From NCBI RefSeq assembly GCF_001458175.1, contig NZ_CYPW01000008.1, positions 62,001 through 126,000 of the forward strand: DNA of 64,000 nt. Reading direction: 5' to 3'. The position numbers and the translations under genes were made by a program. The DNA is from Shimia marina. GTDB taxonomy: Bacteria > Pseudomonadota > Alphaproteobacteria > Rhodobacterales > Rhodobacteraceae. The notes below the pieces were generated by a model. That model ran no database searches. It was not told the DNA's origin and worked only from the letters and a program-made list of their open reading frames with translations. Positions 8,303 to 16,569 of this stretch are shown in pieces; the first letter of the stretch is position 1; every line of letters begins with the position of its first letter.

Positions 8303-9465
8303 GTAGGCTCTCGGCACACAAACGGTGTTCGAGAGAGAAAAGTTAGGGGGTTGAGGTGTGGCGATATTTGAGATCGTGAAAGTGGCTTTCGCCTTCGTCG
8401 CGGCGAAGATCTGATGACGAGGGCATCCCGATCATCATGATAAAACCTCAGCTGGTGACCATCGCTGCTAGTAGCGCAAAGGCGGCTAGCGAAGAACATA
8501 CAGAGTGTTGCGCTGCAGCCAACCTAGCAGTTGCGCGCCTCCGCGGCCCCTGCCCTTTTCGATGTCTGAGATCTGATGATGAATACCCTCAACAATTGGC
8601 TCTACGCTATCCGGCGCCTGCTGACGGCGATTTGGGTCCTGGCCTCGGATATTCGCTTGGCCTTCATCGGTGCTAATGCTTGAGAGGTAGGTTGTGGATG
8701 TCTGTTGCATGATATCGTGGCTACGGGCCGTAGCGCACAAGGAGCAGACGATTGATGGTTACCAAAACCGTTTGACCAAGGGCTCGATCCTCCAATTCCC
8801 GCGCGCTGGGAAGGGGACCCCGTAACTTCTCAGTCACTTCGATAATGGCGACATGGCCAGCGAGGCAATCGGCTCCTCAAGCGCAGCAGCTAGTTGCCAG
8901 CGGTCCCGCGTTCCGCTGATTTGGTCGTAGTGGACGACGAGGACATCTCAGAACAGCGGTTGCAACTCAATCTCTTGATTTCATGACACCCGAACTATTC
9001 AAAAGAGTGCTTTGATGTTGGCTGCGGAATGATCTGATCCATCAGATGGAGGAAAACGATTTAATAACAATAGGTTATTGCGCTTTTTGGTATTCGCGAT
9101 GAGAAATCATGCCCATAACAGCCTTCATCAACATGGTTTCCCTTTCCAGGGTGCCGATCCGCTACATCGACGGGAAGCCAAAGTATCAGCACGCTCTACC
9201 AAGAAGTTGGCAGTTGCGGGCCGATTGAGCGGTCTGGGCTATCTCGTGAAGAAGGAACCGCCACAGGTCTAGCCGATGGGCCCTGTGGAAGTTCTGATCC
9301 CGTCGTACCAGTACAGTTCGGTGGCGGTTGGGTGTTTCATGGGTTTGGTCCACGAAAAGTAAAAGTGTTCTTCGGGTTTTGTGACTGACGGATGTGGGCC
9401 TTTGGGGTCCCTCAGATGGGTCCGGGCCGGATTCCGGTCTGTCTTTCCTGATGAAGGACATTCCC
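8303..9465. other. Gene-poor stretch after the replication cassette
   Basis: No open frame here has a convincing start, SD or recognisable product. A weak stem (CTCTCG...CGAGAG, about 8309-8335) after the second palindrome could be a terminator. AT-rich patches occur near 8990-9090. The stretch may hold decayed genes or cis-acting replication and partition DNA. Confidence 0.5.
9355..9381 (+). repeat. Leader hairpin motif, divergent copy
   Basis: AAAAGTAAAAGTG ... GGGTTTTGTGACTGA resembles the leaders at 11694, 16509 and 21165: an A-rich arm, an AAAG loop and a T-rich arm followed by TGT. It lies about 85 nt before the ATG at 9466. Confidence 0.4.
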
Positions 9466-9936
9466 ATGCAAACAGGTGTCTTGCGCGTGTTGCGCGCGAC
9501 CGCTGCCTCGTGGTGGCGGCATAGAGAGCTGCGCCGAACTGGCCAGACGGCGCTGGCACAGCGGCTCGAACGCCAGACCGTCCTGCGTGATCTCGGCTAT
9601 CTGAAGCAGGCGGCGGCATTGCCAAACGCGCATGTGATCTGCGGGGAGGGTGGGACCTTCCTCCATCTCGGTTGGACCACCGTGTCGACCTTCGCGCCGA
9701 TCGAGCGCTTTCCCTTGGCCGCCCTCGCGGTCGCACGAGGAACCCCGTTCATCGATATCCGACCCATCAGTGACGTCATCGCCTTCGCGAACCTGCCGCG
9801 GGTGACACGGGACGGATCGGCCGACCTTGAACCTTGGGGGCTTGGCAGTTCTGTTTCGCTGATCACCTACATCGACATGGTCGAAGGGCTCGGCGCGAGG
9901 ATCGTCAACGATCCGCGGCCCCGTCAGTCAATCTGA
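9466..9936 (+). CDS. Conserved plasmid protein of unknown function
   Basis: I chose ATG 9466 (156 aa, M-Q-T-G-V-L-R-V-L) because a GAAGGA SD lies about 8 nt upstream, the same 'purine-rich, then CCC-ATG' context used by the neighbouring genes. The N-terminus is basic (W-W-R-H-R-E-L-R-R-T) and the rest is mixed, without signal peptide or obvious motif. It is the first gene of the + strand backbone series and lies 40 nt before the antirestriction gene. Confidence 0.6.
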   Translation: MQTGVLRVLRATAASWWRHRELRRTGQTALAQRLERQTVLRDLGYLKQAAALPNAHVICGEGGTFLHLGWTTVSTFAPIERFPLAALAVARGTPFIDIRPISDVIAFANLPRVTRDGSADLEPWGLGSSVSLITYIDMVEGLGARIVNDPRPRQSI

Positions 9937-9976
9937 TCCCCATTCCCTCTCACCAAAACTCGAAAGGACGCCAGCC

Positions 9977-10927
9977 ATGGCTCGATCCCGCACGCCCAAA
10001 TTCGATGCCTCCGAGGTCATCACAAACGAAATTATCCGGATCATCGAGCGCGGCGTTCTGCCGTGGCGCAAGCCATGGACGGCAGGTGGCAGCTCTCGCC
10101 CCCTGCGCGTGGGCGGTGAACCCTACCAGGGGGTGAACAACTTCCTGCTGACGATGCGCACCGTGATGGCGGGCCATAGCTCGCCCTTCTGGATGACGTT
10201 GCCGCAGGCCAATGCGTTGGACGCAAAGGTCCGCAAGGGCGAGAAATCCTCTGTCGTCGTCTATTACGGCCAAAGCCGGAAAGACGCGGGCGGCCAGGAC
10301 GACCGCAGCGATGGCGATGATCGCTCCGAGGAGGCCCGCATCTTCCGCTTCCAGAAATCCTACCGCGTGTTCAATGCCTGCCAGATCGAGGGTCTGGCGG
10401 ACAGCTTCTACCCTGACCCGGAGCCCGTGCCCGAGCATCCGCCGTCCGAGCCCATCCCGCACATGCAGGCGTTTTTTGATGCCATCGACATCACAACCGT
10501 CTTCACGGGCACGGAGGCGTACTATTTGCCGCCCGTGGACAAGGTCTACATGCCGTCCATCACGCGGTTCCAGGACCCGCGCAATTTCTACGGGGTCTGG
10601 GCCCATGAGCTGGCCCATGCCACGAAAGCCCCCCATCGACTGAACCGTGATTTCGGTCTCTCGAAGTTCGGCAACACCTCTTACGCGACCTCTTACGCGC
10701 GCGAGGAGATCGTCGCGGAATTGACCTCTGTGTTCCTGGGTCAGACGCTCGGCTTCACGGCGCATACGCTCGAGATGAATGCCGCCTACCTCCACAACTG
10801 GTTGCGCGTTCTTCGGTCGGACAAGGGTGCGATCTTCAAGCACGCCGCGGATGCGCAGCGCGCCTGTGATTATCTGATCGCCAGATCGGAGGTGGGCAGG
10901 GCAGGTCGCAGTGCCGAGGCCGCCTGA
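9977..10927 (+). CDS. ardC: ArdC-like antirestriction protein (ssDNA-binding + zincin)
   Basis: The 316-aa product has the ArdC N-terminal ssDNA-binding domain (I-x-x-G-V-L-P-W-R-K-P-W, then Y-x-G-V-N-N-F-L-L) and a C-terminal metallopeptidase-like domain with H210-E-L-A-H214 and a downstream E-E-I-V-A-E-L. ArdC proteins protect incoming plasmid DNA from host restriction during conjugation. The region 105-120 is a hydrophilic D/G/S/R insertion. AAAGGA precedes the ATG. Its place between the replication and transfer genes fits a role in establishment. Confidence 0.88.
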   Translation: MARSRTPKFDASEVITNEIIRIIERGVLPWRKPWTAGGSSRPLRVGGEPYQGVNNFLLTMRTVMAGHSSPFWMTLPQANALDAKVRKGEKSSVVVYYGQSRKDAGGQDDRSDGDDRSEEARIFRFQKSYRVFNACQIEGLADSFYPDPEPVPEHPPSEPIPHMQAFFDAIDITTVFTGTEAYYLPPVDKVYMPSITRFQDPRNFYGVWAHELAHATKAPHRLNRDFGLSKFGNTSYATSYAREEIVAELTSVFLGQTLGFTAHTLEMNAAYLHNWLRVLRSDKGAIFKHAADAQRACDYLIARSEVGRAGRSAEAA

Positions 10928-10950
10928 CCGCACGGAGAACGGAGACACCC

Positions 10951-11160
10951 ATGTCACGTAAGGAACCCAAAACGCTGCGGGTGGCCTGCTTCAACGACGG
11001 CCGCCGCAAGATCATCACCTTCAAGCGCGGTGCCTATTGGTGGAGCGCTGCCGAGGGCGCTTACCCGCTCTCGGCAGCGCTCGAGAGCATCAAAGAGCAA
11101 GGCGGCTGGATCGAAACCATCCCCAACCCGAATTACAGACCCAAGGGGCTGTTCGGGTAG
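10951..11160 (+). CDS. Small conserved plasmid protein (69 aa)
   Basis: This is a compact basic protein with aromatic residues (Y-W-W-S-A-A-E near 29-35), starting 23 nt after ardC with a good GGAGA SD. No family name is recognised. The tight spacing suggests co-transcription with ardC. Confidence 0.6.
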   Translation: MSRKEPKTLRVACFNDGRRKIITFKRGAYWWSAAEGAYPLSAALESIKEQGGWIETIPNPNYRPKGLFG

Positions 11161-11193
11161 GGCACCTTCTGCTTCGGTACTTCCGCCAAGCAG

Positions 11194-11213
11194 AAAAGAC
11201 AAAGCTGGCTTTG
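11194..11213 (+). repeat. Leader hairpin motif, weak copy
   Basis: AAAAGACAAAGCTGGCTTT resembles the other leader copies and lies 35 nt before the DUF3768 start, ahead of its AAAGGA SD. Confidence 0.4.
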
Positions 11214-11247
11214 GGAAGGGTGTTTCAACTTCTCAAAGGAGATCCCC

Positions 11248-11637
11248 ATGTCCATGACCGTTCAACCCCAGCCAGACCGTCCGGATCCGACCGTGATCGC
11301 GGCGCAGAACGACGCGTTTCGCAAGCTCGCGTGCCTTGGAGTGCCGCCCGCCCAGCCCATCCAGGGCCGGATGCATGTCACCCGCTCGCTTATGGAGGCC
11401 AGCGATGGCTTCATGGCCGAGGCGGTCAAGGCAACCGGTGAGTTTGCCACGTTCGAGCCTGAGAATGATCCCGAGGGCTGGCACGATTTCGGGGCGGTCG
11501 AGATCCGGGGCGAGACCGTGTTCTGGAAACTGGATTTGTACGAAGCGGATTCCGACTTCCGCTATGGCGCCGAGACCCCGGACAATCCCGCCACCACCAT
11601 GCGCGTACTGACCATCATGCTTTCGCGCGACTGGTAG
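11248..11637 (+). CDS. DUF3768 protein
   Basis: The 129-aa protein matches the DUF3768 pattern: an N-terminal I-x-x-x-N-D-A-F-R, a central F-T/F-E-P-E-N-D-P-x-x-x-H-D-F-G-x-V and a C-terminal W-K-L-D-L-Y-E-A-D ... R-V-L-T-I-M. Members are small plasmid and phage proteins of unknown function. AAAGGA lies 8 nt before the ATG. An intrinsic terminator follows 40 nt after the stop. Confidence 0.75.
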   Translation: MSMTVQPQPDRPDPTVIAAQNDAFRKLACLGVPPAQPIQGRMHVTRSLMEASDGFMAEAVKATGEFATFEPENDPEGWHDFGAVEIRGETVFWKLDLYEADSDFRYGAETPDNPATTMRVLTIMLSRDW

Positions 11638-11676
11638 CAGGGCAGGGGACACCCCCTCCTGACATTCCAGCCGATG

Positions 11677-11715
11677 AAGGCCCGCTGCCCCACAAAAAGG
11701 CAAAGCGGGCCTTTT
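11677..11715 (+). terminator. Intrinsic terminator that also carries the leader hairpin motif
   Basis: AAGGCCCGCT (11677-11686) pairs perfectly with AGCGGGCCTT (11704-11713), followed by TTGTC. The 3' arm can instead pair with AAAAGGC at 11695-11701 to give the short leader hairpin seen elsewhere, so two mutually exclusive folds are possible between the DUF3768 gene and the ParB-like gene. Confidence 0.65.
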
Positions 11716-11794
11716 GTCGTGGTGATCCCTGAAGCCGGGGATTGGTCACGCGCGAGCGCGCGGGCCGCATCTCACCCACCTGGAAGGATATCCC

Positions 11795-13777
11795 ATGACC
11801 ACAAGCTTTGCCCCTCTCACCGTCGCCATCCGCGATCTCACTGCGCATCCCGCCAATGTGCGCAGCAACTCTTCGGAAACCTATGACCCCGAGAACATCG
11901 CGCATCTGAAGGCCAGCATCGCTGTGCTGGGCCTGCTCCAGCCGCTCCTCGTCCAGAAGATCGACGGCAAATATGCCGTCCTCGCCGGTGGCCGCCGTCA
12001 CGCCGCCCTGAAGGAGCTGGTTGCCGACAAGGCCGCCAAGGGGTTCACCGCGAAAACCAAGGTGGACTGCCGCCTTGTCCCTGAGGAGTGCGACGTCACC
12101 ACGGCGCTGTCGCTCGCCGAGAACATCACCCAGGCACCGATGAACGCCATCGACGAGTTCGAGGCCTTCGCCCGGATGATGGAGGTCGACGGCCAGACGC
12201 CCGAGACGATCGCAAAGACCTTCGACGCCACGGTGGCTGCCGTGAAAGGCCGGTTGCGCTATGGCCTTATCCACCCCGACATCCGCGCCGCAGCCCGGGG
12301 CAAGGTGATCACGCTCGACACGATGAAAGCCTTCGCCGAGCACCCGAGCCAGGAGGCGCAGCGCGAGGTCTATGAGGCGCTCACGAAAGACGGCGGCTAT
12401 CTGCAGGCCTATACGGTCCGTCAGGCGCTCAAATCCCGCGGTGTGCAGGTCAGCGATGATATCGGGGCTTTCGTGCGCGCGGACTACGAGGCCCGCGGCG
12501 GCACCGTCGCAGCCGATCTGCTGGAAGAGCATTCCGTGCTTGAGGATGCGGCGCTGGTCGAGACCATCCTGCTCGAGAAGCTCGGTGCCGCTGCCGAAGA
12601 GGCCCGTACGAGGCTGGGCTTTGCCTGGGCCGATGCGATGGTGCGCTACGATTACGCGACCATGGCGGACTATGGCCGGGTCTATCCCAGCCCGATCGAG
12701 CCGGATGAGGCTGCCCAGAAGCGCATCGATGAGATCACCGCCGAGCTTGAGAAATTGCAGCTCGAGATGGAGGATGAGGGGCTCGAGGACGGTGCCTACA
12801 ATGCCCTTTACGAGCGCGTGGACGCTCTGGAAGACGAAGCCCGCGATCTGCAGGAGGCCTACAGCGCCGAGGATCTCGCCCGTGCAGGCGTGATTGCGTC
12901 TTGGTCGAACGGGCAGATCACGCTCCATGTGGGCCTCGTCCGCCCGGAGGACACCGTGAAAGAGAAGGGCGCGCCCAGTTCCTCGACCAACACCACGGGA
13001 GAGGAGGCCCCCGACGCTGGCGAAATCACCTATCCAGCCTCGCTGGCAGAGGACCTCAAGACCGAGCGAGCCATGGCGCTTGGGGCCGCGATGGCGCTGC
13101 ATCCGGAAGCCACGCTCGATCTGACGCTCTTCAAGCTGGTGAGCGACGTCCTGGCCAGCGGAATGAGTGTCACGCAGGCGATCAAGGTCGAGGCCCGCAA
13201 GGAATACCGCAGCCATGCCAAGATGGACGAGATCGACGAGACCTCGCTTGAGCAGGTGGCGGCGGCGCATGATGCGCTTGACCTCTCGTGGCTCGATGAC
13301 GCCCGCGCGCCCGCCGATCAGTTCGCGGCGTTTCGCGCGCTGGAGGCAGGCGAAAAGGCCAAGCTCGTCGCCTTTGCAACCGCCAGCACCACGCAGTCCT
13401 GCTTCGCGCGGGACCCGCGGCGCGACAGCCTTATGCATGACTTCGAGATCGAGATCATGCCTGACGTTCGCGCGCATTGGACGCCGAACGCGGCGCTGTT
13501 CAATCGTTTCAAGAAGGCCTGGCTGCTGAAGATTCTGGGCGAGGATCTGGGTCTGGCCCAGGAGGCGGTGACGCTGGCCTCGTCGAGCAAGAAGGAAATC
13601 GTCGCCTTCTGCGACAAGCTCTTTGCAGAGCCCTTCGCCACGCTCACGGACGCGCAGCGCGCTGCCGTGGCCGCCTGGTGCCCGCCGATGATGCAGACCG
13701 CCGGTGTCGCCTTTGATGAGGCGGAGCCCGCTGCGGAAACCCCGGAGCCTGACGGCGACATCGCGCAAGCGGCCTGA
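11795..13777 (+). CDS. ParB/Spo0J-domain protein, large plasmid type
   Basis: The 660-aa protein begins with a ParB-like domain (about residues 8-110: H-P-A-N-V-R, G-L-L-Q-P-L-L-V, Y-A-V-L-A-G-G-R-R, S-L-A-E-N-I-T) and an HTH-containing middle (Q-T-P-E-T-I-A-K-T-F). It continues into a long helical, acidic C-terminal half with an E/L-rich coiled region near 305-365. It is twice the size of RepB and is not linked to a ParA, so it is probably an accessory factor rather than the partition protein. GGAAGGA precedes the ATG. Confidence 0.85.
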   Translation: MTTSFAPLTVAIRDLTAHPANVRSNSSETYDPENIAHLKASIAVLGLLQPLLVQKIDGKYAVLAGGRRHAALKELVADKAAKGFTAKTKVDCRLVPEECDVTTALSLAENITQAPMNAIDEFEAFARMMEVDGQTPETIAKTFDATVAAVKGRLRYGLIHPDIRAAARGKVITLDTMKAFAEHPSQEAQREVYEALTKDGGYLQAYTVRQALKSRGVQVSDDIGAFVRADYEARGGTVAADLLEEHSVLEDAALVETILLEKLGAAAEEARTRLGFAWADAMVRYDYATMADYGRVYPSPIEPDEAAQKRIDEITAELEKLQLEMEDEGLEDGAYNALYERVDALEDEARDLQEAYSAEDLARAGVIASWSNGQITLHVGLVRPEDTVKEKGAPSSSTNTTGEEAPDAGEITYPASLAEDLKTERAMALGAAMALHPEATLDLTLFKLVSDVLASGMSVTQAIKVEARKEYRSHAKMDEIDETSLEQVAAAHDALDLSWLDDARAPADQFAAFRALEAGEKAKLVAFATASTTQSCFARDPRRDSLMHDFEIEIMPDVRAHWTPNAALFNRFKKAWLLKILGEDLGLAQEAVTLASSSKKEIVAFCDKLFAEPFATLTDAQRAAVAAWCPPMMQTAGVAFDEAEPAAETPEPDGDIAQAA

Positions 13778-13787
13778 GTCCTCACGC

Positions 13788-13821
13788 GACCCGCGCGTGG
13801 ACCATGCCGCCCGCGCGGGTC
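13788..13821 (+). terminator. Strong GC hairpin after the ParB-like gene
   Basis: GACCCGCGCG (13788-13797) pairs with CGCGCGGGTC (13812-13821) across a 14-nt loop. There is no T run, so it may attenuate or protect RNA rather than terminate. Confidence 0.5.
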
Positions 13822-13853
13822 GACCCTCCCACACCCAACGGAAAGACATCCCT

Positions 13854-14447
13854 ATGGCTATTCTCAAGTTCTCTGCCTCCGCTGTTGCGGCGCAAATCGC
13901 GCATGCGCGCGCCTGCAAAACCTTCCTGCCCAACTGGAACGGACCGGTGGACAGGCCCGCCCTGATCCTCATCGTCGGCAATGGTGTGCATCTGCGCTCA
14001 AACGGCATCGACGGTACGACCACTCGGATCGTCACGACCGAGCAGGCCGATCCCTCCTTCGCCTTTGCCGATGGCATGAACCCGTTTCGGGACAGCGACT
14101 GGATGGCGCAGCGCCGCATGGCGTTTCGCGATCTGACCGGCCAGTTCTACACCGACATCCTGGATGACGTGCAGGTGCTCATCGACCGGGGGCGCGGCGC
14201 GATCCGGCTTGCCACCGATGGCCACAGCATCCGCGTTTTCGTGCGCCGGGCCTCGGATTATCTCATCGGCGGGACCTACGAGGTGCCGTCAGGCCTCGGC
14301 GGCACCTTCCGGGTCATCCTCAAGGATGCCTGCGACACCTTCGCGATCGTGCAGAACTGCGGCAATTGCGAGGATTTCGACGCCATGCAGCCCTACCGCG
14401 TGCCGCTCGATGCGCTGATGGAGATTGATGATCGGAGGGCGGCGTGA
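13854..14447 (+). CDS. Conserved plasmid protein of unknown function
   Basis: I chose ATG 13854 (197 aa, M-A-I-L-K-F-S-A-S-A-V), which follows GGAAAGA with suitable spacing; the open frame reaches further upstream but only into the 3' end of the previous gene. The product is mixed alpha/beta with a C-N-C-G-type segment (N-C-G-N-C-E) near residue 170. No family is recognised. Its stop overlaps the ATG of the next gene. Confidence 0.6.
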   Translation: MAILKFSASAVAAQIAHARACKTFLPNWNGPVDRPALILIVGNGVHLRSNGIDGTTTRIVTTEQADPSFAFADGMNPFRDSDWMAQRRMAFRDLTGQFYTDILDDVQVLIDRGRGAIRLATDGHSIRVFVRRASDYLIGGTYEVPSGLGGTFRVILKDACDTFAIVQNCGNCEDFDAMQPYRVPLDALMEIDDRRAA

Positions 14448-15100
14448 TGGGTTGGCTCTTCTACACCGACGGCCGCGTCCAGACCTACGCGGATGAGAAA
14501 GCGGAGATTGCTCGGCTGTGCACCTTCGAGGGCGAAAGGCGCAAGACGGAACTGGTCAAAGCCTGCAAGGTGGGTTCGACTTGGTACGCGGCGGCAAAGG
14601 TCACAAATATCGACGGCACCCCTGTCGAAGACACGACCTATGTCACCGATGCGGATGGCTCCATCACTTTCGCCGCCGTATTCCTTACCCGATATGATGA
14701 CGGCTGCTGGGGCTACAAGGACATGGAGGAAAGCGCGGGACCGGTCGAATCCCGCGCGCCACTGAGCCTATTGGCCCTGCTGTCCGAGCTGAAAGACCCA
14801 GACAGCTATGCTCATGCCTGGCGCCAGCGCTGCCAGGACTGGGCTGCGATCCCGGACTACGAGGAAGGCGACAAGATCAAGCTCGCCACCCCTGTGACGC
14901 TCACCGATGGCAGTACCTGCCAGATTGTCACCGCGACCCACTACAGGCGTGGGCGGCAAAAGCGCCGCTGCTACCGCATCGAGGAAACTGGTGGGCTCGT
15001 ACGCCTGTCGAAGGCCTCGCTTGCGGGCTCGGAGCTGCTCAGCTCCACGAAAGGTGCGGCTAGCCCGGTGCTGGCGGAGTTCCTGGCGGGGCGAAATTAG
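14447..15100 (+). CDS. Conserved plasmid protein of unknown function
   Basis: The start shares bases with the previous stop (TGATG), indicating translational coupling; GTG 14444 is an alternative. The product (217 aa) is soluble, with Y-D-D-G-x-W-G-Y-K-D-M near residue 85 and a basic segment (R-R-G-R-Q-K-R-R) near 168. No named domain is recognised. Confidence 0.6.
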   Translation: MGWLFYTDGRVQTYADEKAEIARLCTFEGERRKTELVKACKVGSTWYAAAKVTNIDGTPVEDTTYVTDADGSITFAAVFLTRYDDGCWGYKDMEESAGPVESRAPLSLLALLSELKDPDSYAHAWRQRCQDWAAIPDYEEGDKIKLATPVTLTDGSTCQIVTATHYRRGRQKRRCYRIEETGGLVRLSKASLAGSELLSSTKGAASPVLAEFLAGRN

Positions 15101-15157
15101 GTCCTGCGCCGGACGGTTCATCGACCTGCCCGGCGACAGCAGATGCTGCGGCTTGTC

Positions 15158-15185
15158 TTGACAAGGCAATGCAAATGCATTACCT
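15158..15185 (+). promoter_or_regulatory. Promoter/operator of the PrlF-YhaV operon
   Basis: TTGACA (15158-15163) is followed after 16 bp by TTACCT. The inverted repeat AATGC-AAAT-GCATT (15168-15181) fills the spacer, where a repressor would block RNA polymerase, as expected for toxin-antitoxin autoregulation. Confidence 0.6.
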
Positions 15186-15224
15186 ATCGCGGGCAGCAAA
15201 GCCCCTTTTCTTCAGGAGACTGCC

Positions 15225-15551
15225 ATGACAGCCCTCGCACAAGATGTCTCGAAACTCACGGATCGGTATCAGACGACCGTGCCGGCGGGTGTGCGCAAAC
15301 AGCTCAAGCTGGGCAAGGGCGACCAGATTCGTTACTGCACCGAGCCGAGTGGCAGGGTCTATATCGAGCCCGTGCGCAGCGACGAGGAAGATCCCGTGCT
15401 CGGAGCCTTTCTCGATTTTGTCGAGGCCGATATCAAGGCGCATCCGGACCGCATTCGGGCTTTCGATGGGGCTTTGCATGACCGTCTTGCAGCACTGGTC
15501 GGAGACGTTGATGTCGATCTCGATGCGCCGCTATCGCTCGAGGATGAATGA
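15225..15551 (+). CDS. prlF: Antitoxin PrlF (SohA), type II TA
   Basis: The 108-aa protein starts with an AbrB/SpoVT-type swapped-hairpin DNA-binding domain (S-K-L-T-D-R-Y-Q-T-T-V-P-x-x-V-R-K-Q-L-x-L-x-x-G-D) and ends in an acidic tail. It neutralises the YhaV RNase encoded directly downstream (4-nt overlap) and probably represses the operon through the dyad near 15175. A CAGGAG SD lies 8 nt upstream. Order and overlap match known prlF-yhaV pairs. Confidence 0.88.
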   Translation: MTALAQDVSKLTDRYQTTVPAGVRKQLKLGKGDQIRYCTEPSGRVYIEPVRSDEEDPVLGAFLDFVEADIKAHPDRIRAFDGALHDRLAALVGDVDVDLDAPLSLEDE

Positions 15552-16066
15552 GCGGCGATAGCGTGCCCGCCCAAGCGCCCCTTGTCGTGAATGGATGGTC
15601 GATTTATGCGCACCCACTCTTTCTGGACCAGCTCGAAGGGCTGGTCGAGGAGGTAGAGGCGCGTAAGGCTCGCGATCCCAAGACCTGGCACAAGAAAAAC
15701 CCGACGAAACGGCTGGCCGCCATCTTCAAGCTGGTCACCGAGGCCATACCTGCAGATCCGGGTGCCGCCGCCTTCCGGCAAGGCGGCACACTCGGCGATC
15801 ACCGCAAGCACTGGTTCCGGGCGAAATTCTTCCAGCAGTATCGGCTGTTCTACCGGTTCAACAGCGATGCGAAGGTCATCGTGGTGGCATGGGTGAACGA
15901 CGACAAGACCCTGCGCGCCTATGGCAGCAAGACGGATGCCTATGCGACGTTCAAAGGGATGCTGGAAGATGGCAACCCACCTGACAATTTCGACGCGCTC
16001 TTGAAAGAAGCTGCAGCGGCAGGCAAGCGGTTCGAGAAATCCCTTGAAGCGGTGCCCGATCGGTAA
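15548..16066 (+). CDS. yhaV: Toxin YhaV, mRNA endoribonuclease
   Basis: The 172-aa protein carries the YhaV signatures: N-G-W-x-I-Y-A-H-P-L-F near the start, K-R-L-A-A-I-F-K-L, and the RelE-like core Y-R-L-F-Y-R-F ... V-V-A-W-V-N-D-D-K-T-L-R-A-Y-G-S-K-x-D-A-Y. YhaV cleaves translated mRNA when PrlF is lost, stabilising the plasmid in the population. Length is normal and all core motifs are present. Confidence 0.9.
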   Translation: MSGDSVPAQAPLVVNGWSIYAHPLFLDQLEGLVEEVEARKARDPKTWHKKNPTKRLAAIFKLVTEAIPADPGAAAFRQGGTLGDHRKHWFRAKFFQQYRLFYRFNSDAKVIVVAWVNDDKTLRAYGSKTDAYATFKGMLEDGNPPDNFDALLKEAAAAGKRFEKSLEAVPDR

Positions 16067-16160
16067 GTGGGCCAGCTTGCTATGACCCTTTGGCATTATC
16101 ATTTACGACGCCACGCTCGAAGATGTAGCATCGGCTGATAATGCGGTCGGAGAAAGCACA

Positions 16161-16325
16161 ATGAATGAGACGGAAAAGGATAGGCAGCACCTCGGTCTAG
16201 AGGAGCAATGCGCGCCTGACCTGACGGGGCACCGTTTCCCAATTGCTGTGCGCGTTGCAGACATGCCCGATGACCTCGGCAAGCTGCTGGATATCGGGCT
16301 CGAGGAGCATTTCCGTGGCCGCTGA
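16161..16325 (+). CDS. Tiny ORF (54 aa), unknown
   Basis: This ORF has a good GGAG SD 8 nt before the ATG and overlaps the next tiny ORF by 11 nt. The product is acidic (R-V-A-D-M-P-D-D-L-G-K-L-L-D-I-G-L-E-E-H) and without known domain. The SD and the coupling argue that it is real. Confidence 0.5.
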   Translation: MNETEKDRQHLGLEEQCAPDLTGHRFPIAVRVADMPDDLGKLLDIGLEEHFRGR

Positions 16326-16467
16326 AGCGAATTCTTATGACACGTGGTTTTGCGCGCAGGTGCAGGCCGCGCTGGAGGATGCACGCTCGGGAACATCTCA
16401 GGTTCAGGTGATGCAGGCCGCACAGGCATTGATTGATGCGAAGCGGCAGGTCGAACCCAAGTCCTGA
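16315..16467 (+). CDS. Tiny antitoxin-like protein (50 aa, PaaA2/StbD-like)
   Basis: A GTG start is favoured by an AGGAG SD exactly 7 nt upstream. The product has Y-D-T-W-F-x-x-Q-V-Q-A-A-L-E-D-A-R-S, resembling the short helical PaaA2/'stability determinant' antitoxins. No ParE/RelE toxin follows, since the next item is the helicase leader, so it would be an orphan or a regulator of a partner elsewhere. The family call is tentative. Confidence 0.45.
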   Translation: MAAEANSYDTWFCAQVQAALEDARSGTSQVQVMQAAQALIDAKRQVEPKS

Positions 16468-16508
16468 CCAAGCCTTTGAGGTCGGCGCGGTCTGACTACG
16501 TCACCCTG

Positions 16509-16529
16509 AAAAGCGAAAGCGGGCTTTTT
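16509..16529 (+). repeat. Leader hairpin motif, best copy
   Basis: AAAAGC (16509-16514) pairs with GCTTTT (16523-16528) around the loop GAAAGCGG, followed by TTGT. It lies 40 nt before the helicase ATG and its AAAGGA SD, and matches copies at 11695 and 21165. Confidence 0.55.
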
Positions 16530-16569
16530 GTCCTTTGTAACTCAGACCCTGATCCAAAGGAAAATCCCC

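Noticed and set aside
8437-8676. A possible 79-aa protein after repC
   Set aside because: No SD and no protein-like pattern; a competing frame is open on the other strand. I treat the stretch as gene-poor.
11615-14119. An 834-codon open frame on the - strand
   Set aside because: It lies antisense to the ParB-like gene and its neighbours, reads as arginine/glycine-rich low-information protein, and lacks an SD. It is a GC-rich shadow of the + strand genes.
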